From Bolinopsis microptera (Eukaryota; Ctenophora; Tentaculata; Lobata; Bolinopsidae), in assembly GCF_026151205.1 (NCBI RefSeq), contig NC_087075.1:9665303-9729302 (forward strand): a DNA stretch of 64,000 nt. Reading direction: 5' to 3'. Below are positions 25,510 through 37,448 of this stretch, piece by piece. The notes under the pieces are model-generated. The model was given only the letters and a program-made list of their open reading frames with translations. It was not told the origin of the DNA and did no database searches. Positions within the stretch are counted from its first letter, which is position 1. Each line of letters starts with the position of its first letter. Both the position numbers and the translations under genes were made by a program.

Positions 25510-25620
25510 TGGGGGTAAACAGTAAGGGGGTAAATAGTAAAGGGGGTAAATAGTAAAGGGGGTAAATAGTAAAGGTGGGTAAATAATAAAGGGGGTAAAT
25601 AATAAAGGGGGTAAATAGTA
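25510..25620. repeat. 15-bp minisatellite (GGGGGTAAATAGTAA)
   Basis: About seven copies with small variants. The overlapping 112-codon minus frame is a by-product. Confidence 0.9.
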
Positions 25621-28144
25621 TTGTGAATATAAGGGCGACGGTCATGCTTGCCAGCATTGTGATTACATAACATATCGTAATGATAATCTATTACATAATG
25701 TAGTAACCAGCCTGCTATACGTGTATTTCTGATAATCAATCTGCACACAACATTATAGACAGTTCATACCTGATACCGCACGTTTATAAACATATATACA
25801 TGTTATCATACTAAAGTATGTGTCACAGGACGGAAATAAGCAAATTACACGTGGTGTCCTGTGCTGTCTGTGTTTATAACTGTATAGCACATATATATAA
25901 TTTAATCTTCTGAGAGTTTTTATTGACAACGTAAACCGCTTGTAAAAAACCAAAATTTTAACCTGCCCATTATCGAATTACGGACAAGTCCTTGGCTCAG
26001 ATTTATAATATAAGTTGTGGCACAAGTCGTTGTTTTTTTCTTCAACGAAATTGTATAAAGAGTAGCTTACACAGCTGTATTGTATAATATTAATATTATT
26101 GCATTCAGTTGTTTCTTGTTTTCATATTCGAGTAGTACGAGGTAACGATCCAGGACTTTATTAATCATGGTGAGTAAGTATAGTAACTTTGGTCAGTAAT
26201 CATAGTAACTTTGATCAGTAACCATAGTAACCTTCTAGAATCCAGAGTAAACATTATATAAGCAGTATATACACAGTAACTATTCTAATGAGTAGTAGCG
26301 TCTTCACCGGCATAACAATTAATATGTTGTTTAATAAAACATTAAATAAAACCGATTGCGGATCACGCGGTGGTTTCAAAAGATTAAATACACAGTTATA
26401 GCATATTAAATATATAGAATACATTAAGTTTGCGGTAAAGTTTGCGGTAAAATTTGGTATAAGTGAGGTTTGCAGGTCTATCTTTACTGGAGGAAGGTAT
26501 TACTGTATTTTTATATTGTAGTAACCTTGGTGACGGTTATCTGCTATTTACCTTATCCTTTACCTTCTTCTCCTTCTCTGCACATGCTCTGATAATTGTT
26601 ACGTTCCTCTTTTTACTGATGTTTGTGTTCTCTAAATTCTTTACTTTGTAAGATTCAGCGTGTCTACTGTCTGGCTTTTATTTATTTCATCAGACTGTTA
26701 GGATTTTGATAACAAATATATTGTAAAGGGTAATTAAAGAGATAAGCGACCAGTTCAATACGAGTAATATTACAATTTAAAATGAGGACGTTTCGTTTCG
26801 TGTTATGATGGGGTTATAGTGATGTAAAAATAGTAACGGTCGATTTCATATGGTCAAAGTCCCAACTTAATCAGCTAGTCATTGTCACAATTATAACAAG
26901 GTTAAATTTGCTCTATACAAGTCTATAACAGCCTCCAGTAATAACCAATTACTCGCTGTTATAGTAACAGTTACATGTTTTATTAGATTTAGTTGGCTAA
27001 GGACTCCGACATGTGAGTGGTAGTGACGCACTCCTAGTCATTTTCCCACCAGGGAGCAAGGACAGAGAACCGGTACCTTTTACAAAATCACCACGTTCAT
27101 TGATTAGAAATATAGAATCTGAAATCTAATATATATTCAACTAGCATATTTGTGGGTGGCGTTGTCTGCTGCATTCAACTAGTATATATATTTAACAAAT
27201 AAATGAACAGAAGTTACCACAACTAACGTTAACGTTATCTAACGAATAAGGGAACTGTTACTATGTGATAACACAATAATAACGTACACACCAGCTCATG
27301 ATGCTAACAACTTTCTTGCAACAAAGTTATATTATAATGGAGCAACTGCAACAAGTTTACAGCAACTCTCACAAATACGCCTGCGTCACACAACAAATAG
27401 ACATTAGACAAGAGAACCCCCTCTATGGTGGGTCACATGTTAGTACATACGATATACTGCTTTCACATCTTCACATCAACCACTTTCAAGTTTCATCCTC
27501 CTCTTTACACCTCCTCCTCTTTATTTTATTTCTGTACAAATGACTAGTACAGTAGTACCCAGATTACAGTGCTTTATATGTTATATTCCGTATATTGTTA
27601 TCTAGCACCTTACCTAGCAGACTTCAGCCACTTTTGTCTCCTTCTATTTCATTCCCGTATCGCCCACACAAATGAGCTGATTCCTTTTGGTAAGTGTAAT
27701 TGGTAACCACTAACCATATGTCCTAGACTACTACTATACAGTGTTAGCTCATGTTCTGTGTCCTGTAGACTAAAGCGCCTGTTCATGTGTTCTTGTGCGT
27801 CAGACTATAGTGCTCCTTTATAATATATTGTTCACAACTCTATCTCTCTCTCTCCAGCTAGCCAGCTAGGTTATTATGATACTGAGTATTATATTTATTA
27901 TTAAGTAGTGCGCTTCTCCCTGTAAAACAGATCCTGAGTAGTAGTTAACTCCAGCTGTAGTACGTCAGTACTTAGTAGCTCGTTCCAAGTCAGCAGTTCC
28001 TCGCAGCTATAACCGTCATCATGGTGTATCACGTTATAGCTGGCGCCTGGTTGTTGTTTCCAATTATAGTTGGCGCAGCGCCTGGTCGTTTTTTCACATT
28101 AAAGTAAGCGCCTGGTTGTTGTTTGTTTATAGTTGTTTGTTTAT
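25621..28144. other. Intron 1: unique sequence
   Basis: No confirmed exon. An 81-codon ATG-started frame at 27298-27543 (contains MEQLQQVYSNSHKYACV) looks protein-like at first but ends in a Leu-rich low-complexity tail and has no splice support. Short direct repeats of TAGTAACTTTGATCAGTA lie near 26170-26235, and GGCGCCTGGTTGTTG repeats at 28038-28160. A module TTGTGGGTGGCGTTGTCTGC lies at about 27150. Confidence 0.35.
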
Positions 28145-28570
28145 AGTTGGTGCAGCACCTGGTTGTTGTTTGTTATCTTATAGTTGTTATCTTATAGTTG
28201 TTATCTTATAGTTGTTATCTTAGAGTTGTTATCTTAAAGTTGCTATCTTAGAGTTGTTATCTTAAAGTTGCTATCTTAGAGTTGTTGTCTTAGAGTTGTT
28301 ATCTTAGAGTTGCTATCTTAGAGTTGTTATCTAAGAGTTGCTATCTTAGAGTTGTTATCTTAGAGTTGTTATCTTAGAGTTGTTATCTTAGAGTTGCTAT
28401 CTTAGAGTTGTTATCTTAGAGTTGTTATCTTAGAGTTGTTATCTTAGAGTTGTTATCTTAGAGTTGTTATCTTAGAGTTGCTATCTTAGAGTTGTTATCT
28501 TAGAGTTGTTATCTTAGAGTTGTTATCTTAGAGTTGTTATCTTAGAGTTGTTATCTTAGAGTTTTTATCT
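28145..28570. repeat. 14-bp minisatellite (GTTATCTTAGAGTT)
   Basis: About 28 copies. Early copies vary (TATAGTT, TAAAGTT, GTTGTCTT), later ones are nearly uniform. Confidence 0.95.
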
Positions 28571-29329
28571 CTGCCACACAAGTGTGAGATACCGATCATC
28601 TGCTAATAATTGGGTTACCAGTGTCGGGATATTACTACATTTTCTCACTTCCACCAGGACTGTGTCATTGTTAGGAGGAGGCAGCTGCTCACATAGCACT
28701 GCACTATCACACTGTACTGCACTAGCACACAGCACTGTACTATCACACAGCACTGGCAAACAAACTACAGCTACTCTTTAATACTGCCAACATTTCAATA
28801 TACCAGGCCAGAGAGCACGGTAGCTTTGTGTATTCTACTCTTGTCAACTTCTTGTCAAGTAGGTTCAAACATGGTACTGTGATTGTGAACAGTAAGTCTG
28901 AAGGCTGGTATCTTGATCCCTCTAACAGTTGTTTGCTATTTTCGTTTTGTACTTTCATACAGCAGAGAGCACTATAGCTTTGTGTATTCAGTGCAGTACG
29001 TTTGCTCTTGTTAAGTTTTTCAAACAAGATATTTGTCCATTCAGACTTATGCACTTGTTTGCAACGGGCTTGATGAACGTTTCCCACCCTCCTAGTTATA
29101 GCTGTGTTAGTAACCAATGAAAGGGTTGCAGCTTTACAGTGAAAGTAGCCGCTTTAGAGTGCTTTCAGCTTTGTCTTACCCTTGCAGCTAACCTCACAGA
29201 CTTCAGCTTTATCTTTTCAATTATCTATAAATTTACCGTTCGCAGATTAGCTTTGTACAACTTTGAACTTTGTTGGCTTGTTTGACTCAAGCACAATGCA
29301 TATGCGTACTTTATTGAACACATGTGTAC
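28571..29329. other. Intron 1: unique sequence with a 124-codon minus frame
   Basis: A minus-strand frame (29117 to 28743, TTG-initiated) is one of the longest frames outside arrays. It contains two copies of a short internal duplication (GAGAGCAC..TAGCTTTGTGTATTC at about 28810 and 28966), has no known motif and no clear splice sites. Probably not a gene. Confidence 0.3.
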
Positions 29330-29540
29330 TTTATTGAACTTTATTTGATAGGACATTATGTGAGCGCTGGAGGGCTTAGCACTCATTACTCACGTAATGT
29401 CCGCTCAGATTAAAGTATAGCTACCGTGTACGTATAGCTACCATGTACGTTCAACGGAATATTTTGCGTTCAAAATTATGTCCGCCCAAAATAATGTCTG
29501 TCCACGTAATTTCCGCCCAAATAAGGTCCGATAAGGTATT
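29330..29540. mobile_element. MITE remnant, CCTTATCGGACTTT family
   Basis: The right end reads AAATAAGGTCCGATAAGGTA, matching the element at 9350-9443. The inner part has an inverted pair ACATTATGTGAG / CTCACGTAATGT and repeated GTCCGCCCAAAATAATGTC-like strings. The left end is not certain. Confidence 0.5.
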
Positions 29541-29811
29541 TAGTGTATCTAGTGAGTAGCAATGTATACAAACCTTCTCTTTCACTTTCAGTCGTAGCTT
29601 GGTTCCCTTGTCTACCAGTTAGAACGGCTGGTTGGCTATTTCACAACGGTTGTGTCTTTATATTTCACAACATTCAGCTCCTTTCATGGTCCTCGTCTAC
29701 AATATGATGATATAGCAGTATAATAGCAATATTGTGGTAGTATTGTAAGATATTACACAAGTTAACTAGTTTATAGTATATAATGTTCACAGTACATGTT
29801 GGGGTGTGATC

Positions 29812-29859
29812 ATGGGAACTGCGATACTAGCCTTCCTGTGTGCCACTAATCCTGAGAAC
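29812..29859 (+). CDS. Candidate alternative first exon of gene 1
   Basis: ATG in good context (ATCATGGG), 16 codons (MGTAILAFLCATNPEN), then a consensus donor GTGAGT in phase 0. Phase 0 would splice into the exon at 35672. That transcript would lack CARD helix 1 and carry a short hydrophobic N-terminus. No independent support. Confidence 0.22.
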
Positions 29860-29861
29860 GT

Positions 29862-30000
29862 GAGTACTATAAACACTTATAAACATCTCTTATAGTTATA
29901 AACACTTCTTATAGTTATAAACATCTCTTATAGTTATAAACACTGCTTATAGTTATAAACACTGCTTATAGTTATAAACACTTCTAATAGTTATGATCAT
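29862..30000. repeat. 19-bp minisatellite (ATAAACATCTCTTATAGTT)
   Basis: About seven copies with CACTTCTTATAG and CACTGCTTATAG variants. Confidence 0.9.
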
Positions 30001-31540
30001 CTGAGTAACCCTGTAAACCTTTGATCGGTTATAAGCTGTTATTATGTGCATGCGGCATCAACCGAATTTACAGGAAATGCAATATATCAGTTTTTAAAAA
30101 GCGTGCATTATATTAATTGAGCGTAATCTTATTTGTACTAAGTTGGAATTATATAAGTAATTATAACTGTTCTCTTAAAGTAAGTGAATGGATATCTGCT
30201 GATTTTGTACGCTATTTTAGCCCTTTTCATGTTTTTTCCTTGACAGCATTAAACAAATAAATTCAAATAATAAAGCACACATAATTATTGATTTCATTCA
30301 TCATTCCAAAATAAATGGTTGAAACCCTGAAACTGTATACAGCACCATTGCAACTGTCGCATTAGCTTGCCAGGTTGCTGACAGCATGCCGTATATAACA
30401 CGAGATTGATTTGTTTAAATATATTTGAGTATAGGACACTATTAGAAGAAGGTTAATGCTTATAATTTAAAATCAAATTGTGTAACTATTATTATACAGT
30501 TACTATTATTATAGTTCGTCATTTAGGACGGCGTTTTCTTCCACCCTCGTGTCCATGTTAAAGTGAGTATCTTGTGATCCAACCTCGGGCCATCCTTTCT
30601 AGGAAAGTACCGCCCTTGTGTCCTACGCCCTCGTGTCTTCTACCCTTGTGTCCACTGCCCTCGTGTCTGGTTCCTATGCAATTTACCGGCTCATTAGATG
30701 GTACAGTGACGTAAGATAGAAATGTAATGGAAGTTGCTAAATTGATTATTGAAGCTTAATGTTGTATGTTACTGTACAACTGCAACTCGGCTGTCATGAC
30801 GTTTGTTAAACGTACAATTTGTTGCTAATTTGGGAAATTTATACATGTTGAGATCTTAGTGGAAATTTGTTTCCAAATTTATTTTGATCTAAGTTATAAT
30901 TATCGAAGTAAAGACTTTTATTTCAAGCGACTGTTAAAACATTCTCTTTTGAAAAACGGTTCAAATATTTTAAACAATTTTTAATTTGAATCAAATTACC
31001 CTACACTCTACAGCTGTTTACCGCTTACAAAAGTTCAAATTATTTTAAGTAGGCTACAACTCTACAGTCTAAACCTAAATGGTTCAACTTAACTAAAATA
31101 TAACATCAAAATTAGCCATCCCCCGTGAATCAATGAACTATGTTTATGCGATTTAGCCTTACAATTAAGTAATTATATTTATAATAGGTAATTAGTGTAC
31201 GTCTCCGTGGAAACTAAGTGTGAAATTGTAGGGCACGTGTTCCTGCTTTATACCTAATTTTAAACTGCTACTTTGCTATAATTTTTGTAATTGCTATAAT
31301 TGCTACTTGATTGCTTTTATATAACATGACTGACGTGCCGTCTTTACTCTACAACTTATATATTGTTTTGTTATATAAGTATTATATTGTTTTATTCTAC
31401 AAGTTATGTACTGTTTTATTCTGTAAGTATTATATTGTTTTATTACATATGTTTCCAACGAAAGAAGAAAGAAAACGTTTCAATATAATAGAACGTTTAA
31501 ATAGGGGGCATTTAGCAAGCTTTATAATTATGTCCATTAT
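30001..31540. other. Intron 1: unique sequence
   Basis: No confirmed exon. A small CCCTCGTGTCC repeat cluster sits at 30535-30670. A 32-codon + frame starting MFPTKEERKRFNIIERLNRG at 31449 reads protein-like but has no splice sites. Confidence 0.35.
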
Positions 31541-31543
31541 GTT

Positions 31544-31680
31544 TTAGGGAATTGTTACATTTCACAGCGTTATTTGTGTTACAGTTTAGGGAATTGTTAC
31601 ATTTATCAGCGTTATTTGTGTTACAGTTTAGGGAATTGTTACATTTATCAGCGTTATTTGTGTTGAAGTTTAGGTGATGC
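31544..31680. repeat. 42-bp tandem repeat, about 3 copies
   Basis: Units contain GGGAATTGTTACATTTATCA and GCGTTATTTGTGTTACAG. Period near 42 keeps the minus frame open. Confidence 0.9.
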
Positions 31681-32221
31681 TGAGGAACGGATCTTAGTTG
31701 GGATTTTAAATCAAATTTTAACGTTATTATTAAAGTATTAATCTGACCGAGTTGGTTTCCATTAATGACCATACGCTAGATTTCTCAGAAACACTATTGA
31801 ACTATAGTGGGAATATGTTCATTTGCGGTCTTGTATAATTTAATAATCTAGCCAGCATTTTAAATGAGTTTTATCAAAAACTGGTGCACTCTCATTAAAG
31901 CACCACACAACTATATATTATTATATTATTATTATTATAATATTATATATATTATATAGATTATACAATTATTATATCATATTATATATATTATATAGAT
32001 TATATTATTATTATATCATATTACTAGGTCCGTTTGCATTCTGAAATGTTTCGTACATTAGTTTCTCCAAGGTCCGTTTACCTGATAACCACACTATAGA
32101 AAACAGGGCTATTATTTGTGGGGAGCTGGCTAAAGTTACCGTAGTGAAGCGTGGGGTCACGGTTGATCGTGACATCAGTCGGCACATGACTAGCTCCAAA
32201 ACAGTGAATCACTCCTTAGCC
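31681..32221. other. AT-rich sequence with a TA palindrome
   Basis: At 31911-32024 ATTATTATATTATATATATT-type runs form an imperfect palindrome, partly duplicated. No gene. Confidence 0.5.
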
Positions 32222-34075
32222 CTTGTTTCTGTCCCTGAGCCCTTGTTTCTGTCACAGAGCTTAGGTCACTGAGCCCTTGTTTCTGTCACTGAGCCCTTGT
32301 TTCTGTCCCTGAGCCCTTGTTTCTGTCACTGAGCCCTTGTTGCTGTCAACGAGCCCTTGTTTCTGTCCCTGAGCCCTTGTTTCTGTCCCCGAGCCCTTGT
32401 TTCTGTCACTGAGCCCTTGTTGCTGTCAACGAGCCCTTGTTGCTGTCACTGAGCCCTTGTTTCTGTCCCTGAGCCCTTGTTTCTGTCACTGAGCCCTTGT
32501 TTCTGTCACTGAGCCTTTGTTTCTGTCCCTGAGCCCTTGTTTCTGTCACAGAGCCCTTGTTTAGGTCACTGAGCCCTTGTTTCTGTCACTGAGCCCTTGT
32601 TTCTGTCCCTGAGCCCTTGTTTCTGTCACTGAGCCCTTGTTGCTGTCAACGAGCCCTTGTTGCTGTCACTGAGCCCTTGTTTCTGTCCCTGAGCCCTTGT
32701 TTCTGTCACTGAGCCCTTGTTTCTGTCACTGAGCCTTTGTTTCTGTCCCTGAGCCCTTGTTTCTGTCACAGAGCCCTTGTTTAGGTCACTGAGCCCTTGT
32801 TTCTGTCACTGAGCCCTTGTTTCTGTCCCTGAGCCCTTGTTTCTGTCACTGAGCCCTTGTTGCTGTCAACGAGCCCTTGTTGCTGTCACTGAGCCCTTGT
32901 TTCTGTCACAGAGCCCTTGTTTAGGTCACTGAGCCCTTGTTTCTGTCACTGAGCCCTTGTTTCTGTCCCTGAGCCCTTGTTTCTGTCACTGAGCCCTTGT
33001 TGCTGTCAACGAGCCCTTGTTTCTGTCCCTGAGCCCTTGTTTCTGTCACTGAGCCCTTGTTTCTGTCACTGAGCCTTTGTTTCTGTCCCTGAGCCCTTGT
33101 TTCTGTCCCTGAGCCCTTGTTTCTGTCACTGAGCCTTGTTTCTGTCCCTGAGCCCTTGTTTCTGTCCCCGAGCCCTTGTTTCTGTCCCTGAGCCCTTGTT
33201 TCTGTACCTGAGCCCTTGTTTCTGTCCCCGAGCCCTTGTTTCTGTCACCGAGCCCTTGTTTCTGTCACTGAGCCCTTGTTTCTGTCACTGAGCCCTTGTT
33301 TCTGTCACTGAGCCCTTGTTTCTGTCCCCGAGCCCTTGTTTCTGTCACTGAGCCCTTGTTTCTGTCACTGAGCCCTTGTTTCTGTCACTGAGCCCTTGTT
33401 TCTGTCACTGAGCCCTTTTTTCTGTCACTGAGCCCTTGTTTCTGTCACTGAGCCCTTGTTTCTGTCCCCGAGCCCTTGTTTCTGTCCCCGAGCCCTTGTT
33501 TCTGTCACTGAGCCCTTGTTTCTGTCACTGAGCCCTTGTTTCTGTCACTGAGCCCTTGTTTCTCTCACTGAGCCCTTGTTTCTGTCACTGATCAGCTCTT
33601 GTTTCTGTCACTGAGCCCTTGTTTCTGTCACTGAGCCCTTGTTTCTGTCACTGAGCCCTTGTTTCTGTACCTGAGCCCTTGTTTCTGTCACTGAGCCCTT
33701 GTTTCTGTCCCTGAGCCCTTGTTTCTGTCACTGAGCCCTTGTTTCTGTCCCTGAGCCCTTGTTTCTGTCACTGAGCCCTTGTTTCTGTCCCTGAGCCCTT
33801 GTTTCTGTCACTGAGCCCTTGTTTCTGTCACTGATCAGCTCTTGTTTCTGTCACTGAGCCCTTGTTTCTGTCACTGAGCCATTGTTTCTGTCCCTGAGCC
33901 CTTGTTTCTGTCACTGAGCCCTTTTTTCTGTCACTGAGCCCTTGTTTCTGTCACTGAGCCCTTGTTTCTGTACCTGAGCCCTTGTTTCTGTCACTGAGCC
34001 CTTGTTTCTGCCACTGAGCCCTTGTTTCTGTCCCTGAGCCCTTGTTTCTGTCACTGAGCCCTTGTTTCTGTCCCT
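32222..34075. repeat. 20-bp minisatellite, about 92 copies
   Basis: Unit GAGCCCTTGTTTCTGTCACT with variants at the last positions (CCCT, CAAC, CCCC) and rarer ones (TTTAGGTCACT, TTGCTGTC). The order of variants repeats: the TTTAGGTCACT units end near 32570, 32790 and 32930, and blocks between them are near-copies, so segments of 140-220 bp have been duplicated. Confidence 0.97.
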
Positions 34076-35003
34076 GGGCGTTATAGTCTTTTAATTGATG
34101 TTAAAAGGTTTTAGGCTCTTGTGATGTTGATGGTTTAGGACCAGCATAAGGATTAACTTATTTGATCATATCCAGCCAGTTACAATTAATCATGTTGGCT
34201 AAGAATATAATGTTGAGGATTGGTATTGTTTTCTACATATCATGAAACGGATCGTTTGCCCGCCAATTTGAGTGTTTCTCTTTGTTTAATATAATATCAA
34301 TATTATATTACAAATTTGAATAATAATAGTGTTCAACATTCTCTGCTTTTTATGCTACCATCACACGATCCGGACATTTTCTCACATAATGTTCTAGAAC
34401 TCCTTGCCAATTTTCACACATTTACGTCTCTGTAGCCTGTAAAACTGTACGCTAACTAGCAACAAATTCCCGCAACTATTGGCGTTAATCGGTTTATTAA
34501 CTAGTTAATTGGTTTGAAAATTAACAGCCGGCAAGAATACAGACAGGTGTCAGTTCCACTTTTAACCTACAATGATAATTGATAATTACTTAATTACTCA
34601 ATTAGTTGGTTTTTAAACCTGTGTAATGTCTCACGTACTGACACGTGAAGTTTTTCCTGTAAAAGTATTGATCAGATTCAGATCCAACTCATCAGATTAT
34701 ATCCTCTTTCTTTTCTTGCAGTTTTCTTGCGATAAACTCTTTCTCTCTTGTGGAATAGTTTCTCATATGACCTGGTATTCACCCAATTGTTAAAATTACT
34801 AAGTCTATTAGAGTTTTACACATAGCTGTCATGTTCGCGTACTGTCCGGCTGTTTTCTAATCTTCTTCAACTGCTTGCGAGGTGTAGCTAGTCTATTTAA
34901 CCTCCTTGAAGGTCGCAAATTCTGCAATCATTTCTTTCATAGTAATATTTTAAATTTGTAGCCTGTCTCCTTGGACGCTCTGAGTTTTTAACTTTTTGCA
35001 TCG
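34076..35003. other. Intron 1: unique sequence with one strong acceptor
   Basis: A very good acceptor (CTCTTTCTTTTCTTGCAG) ends at about 34722 and is followed in phase 0 by 23 open codons (FSCDKLFLSCGIVSHMTWYS...) and a stop. No good donor follows. It may be a cryptic or alternative terminal exon. Confidence 0.25.
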
Positions 35004-35590
35004 CCCGCAAAACTTCAGGAGGCTCATCAAACGCGAGTACCGCAAAACTTCAGGAGGCTCATCAAACACTAGTACCGCAAAACTTCAGGAGGCTTATCAA
35101 ACGCGAGTACCGCAAAACTTCAGGAGGCTTATCTAACACGAGTACCACAAAACTTCAGGAGGCTTATCAAACACGACTACCGCAAAACTTCAGGAGGCTC
35201 ATCAAACACTAGTACCGCAAAACTTCAGGAGGCTCATCAAACGCGAGTACCGCAAAACTTCAGGAGGCTTATCAAACGCGAGTACCGCAAAACTTCAGGA
35301 GGCTTATCAAACGCGAGTACCGCAAAACTTCAGGAGGCTTATCAAACACGAGTACCACAAAACTTCAGGAGGCTTATCAAACACGACTACCGCAAAACTT
35401 CAGGAGGCTCATCAAACGCGAGTACCGCAAAACTTCAGGAGGCTTATCAAACGCGAGTACCGCAAAACTTCAGGAGGCTTATCAAACACGAGTACCACAA
35501 AACTTCAGGAGGCTTATCAAACACGACTACCGCAAAACTTCAGGAGGCTTATCAAACACGACTACCGCAAAACTTCAGGAGGCTCATCAA
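35004..35590. repeat. 35-bp minisatellite, about 17 copies
   Basis: Core CGCAAAACTTCAGGAGGCT then C/T ATCAAACGCGAGTAC with ACGAG, ACTAG and ACGACT variants in recurring order. It ends 81 bp before gene 1 exon 2. Confidence 0.97.
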
Positions 35591-35671
35591 ACAAGGAAAG
35601 AATCTCATCACTTTATTGAAACGATGAGTTTAAAAATCTTATAAATTTTTCTTTTCTTATCCTCTTTATAG

Positions 35672-35779
35672 TTGTTTGTCAAATATCAACAAGATCTCAT
35701 CCTTAAAGAAGACAACGAAGCAGAAAGTGGTCGGCGGTACACTATAAAATATCATAAAAGTCTCAATATAATACCTACA
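35672..35779 (+). CDS. Gene 1 exon 2: CARD helices 2-4
   Basis: Acceptor CTTATCCTCTTTATAG, then 36 codons in phase 0: LFVKYQQDLILKEDNEAESG followed by RRYTIKYHKSLNIIPT. The spacing of ILKEDNEAESG and LNIIP matches the CARD helix 3 to helix 4 pattern (IL.EED.E.I.SG..R...K...LL.IIP). The end is ambiguous. A donor at 35780 (GTATAG, weak) keeps phase 0 and joins exon 3. Otherwise the frame meets TAG at 35783-35785 and the protein would stop there. With the splice, the loop before helix 5 would be about 20 residues longer than usual. An alternative is that this exon and exons 3-4 belong to separate CARD transcripts, since exon 3 may itself contain a helix-4-like segment. Confidence 0.5.
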
Positions 35780-36187
35780 GTATAGGTTTACAGTCTCCTG
35801 TTACTTCAGTAGATCACTTAGTAGCCAGTCTCAATGTTTTTCCTTAAGTTTTCTGACCGAGCACTGTGCCTAATTATGCAGATTCGGCTTCGTTTAAGTT
35901 CACCCAGAAGTTTCTACTAGGATCTTCAGAAGCTGACATACCCTTGCACCTGAGGGCGAATATTGGGCGTGGCCCCATGGGCCCTGAGTTATGCCCATGA
36001 TAAACAATTTTTGCTTCGAGCATTTTTTAATTGATTTCAAACCATAGGGAAGGTCTGTGGAAATTCATAACTATCAGGGATTTGCAGGTAGATGTGCATA
36101 AATATTTGGACTATTGTGCAGTATCTCTTTCATTAAACACAGCTGTCACATATACTGGTACATTCCCTGATCCAGCCAGCTCTTGAG

Positions 36188-36330
36188 GAGGATCCAATCA
36201 TGTGACGTCATGACAACCACGTGCTGTCGTGACAACCAATGATTAAAGAGAGTTCCAGCCTCATGGTATCCTAGCAACCAATCACAATGATGCTTAGCAA
36301 CCACATGACGGCTTACTGTTCTGAAGTAAT
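36188..36330 (+). promoter_or_regulatory. Promoter-like cluster: CRE, CCAAT, X-box-like
   Basis: TGACGTCATGACAACCACGTG lies near 36202 (CRE plus E-box), with two CCAAT boxes (AACCAATGATT, AACCAATCAC) and GTATCCTAGCAACC, which fits the RFX X-box pattern. It sits between gene 1 exons 2 and 3 and could mark an internal promoter for a transcript starting near exon 3 (which has an in-frame ATG at codon 7). Motif matches only. Confidence 0.3.
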
Positions 36331-37446
36331 GATGAGCGATAGCGACTGAACATTTGACAGATCTTTTAATGGCTGTTATATAATTCCAGTGGATTATTGT
36401 GTATTATATCGTAGGGTTCCGGACTAGTACCAGTTAAATACTCCTGCAGATTGGGAAGGACAGTGACCGACACAGTTTACATTATTGATGTGATATTTGT
36501 ATCTTTAAATTGTACTATAGAGCAGTTTAAGTTTCTGATCTGTAATATACATTTAGCTGGTTTTTGGGTCTATGAGTTCTGTAGAGTTGCTATTCTGACT
36601 GCAGTGCGCGGCTTTTTCATAGCAAGCTTTTGTTATAGATTGTAATTTGTACTTTATAGTTTATTGTGTTTCAGTTTCGTCTGTTTTTTATTTCTGCGCA
36701 GTTCGTACAGTTGTTTTTTATGCAGTTGCTGTTGAAGTTGTTGGGAGGATGCTGGTATGACACGGTACATTCCATGGTACGTTCTGGTACTCTCACATCT
36801 CTTTAGTTTCACTCGTTCCGCATTAGCTAATATATATATCTACCAAAAAGTGTTCGTGCGTGTGTAATTTACGAACGACTTAATCAAGAAAACGGTAAGA
36901 GTTATGGGACTGGTTTTTTTGTTAAACCTCATTAGGGATATTTTGGGGACTCCTTAGCTTTCTCAGGGATAGGGGCGGTAGTTAAGTGTGTCCCGTATCC
37001 TAGCACCCTGCCTAATTTTCCGGTATACAGGGTGGTCATCCATATTATATTTATGTACATTATTACTTTGGGCCACCCTGTTTACTCCGCAATTTTGGTC
37101 CGGGACAAGTTTGCTCCTTAAACCGAAACCGAAACCAAAAATCATACTTTTGGACCGTTTTAACTGCAACAGTGTGATTCCGGCCGAAGGTCTGACTATC
37201 AACATCTGAACAACTTTTTTCTACTTGTTTTTTTAGGAAGCAGTTAAATATTTCTTTCCTTATCCTTGTGAACGAATAATTCTCACTTCGCGGCAAATCG
37301 GGATCCAACTTAACTGTTTCATTATCTAAAGACAATCACAAAATTCACAATATATTTGGGTTAAGAACAATTTGGCATCGTTTAGTACATGTGGTTTTTT
37401 AAACTGGAACCACTAATTCACTACTCCAAAGCTCGGACATAACCTA
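36331..37446. other. Unique sequence with a small MITE-like repeat
   Basis: At about 37023-37083 ATACAGGGTGGTCATCC and GGCCACCCTGTTTAC form inverted ends of about 60 bp, a common terminal pattern of short DNA elements. The 64-codon frame at 36451 is hydrophobic without motif. No exon supported. Confidence 0.4.
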
Positions 37447-37448
37447 TA

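Noticed and set aside
27298-27543. 81-codon single-exon gene
   Set aside because: ATG-started and initially plausible, but low-complexity tail, no splice sites, no motif and no promoter or poly(A) pattern.
30535-30570. Possible 36-nt exon (phase 0 to 0) before a good donor
   Set aside because: The sequence is a unit of the CCCTCGTGTCC repeat cluster that follows, and the acceptor is poor.
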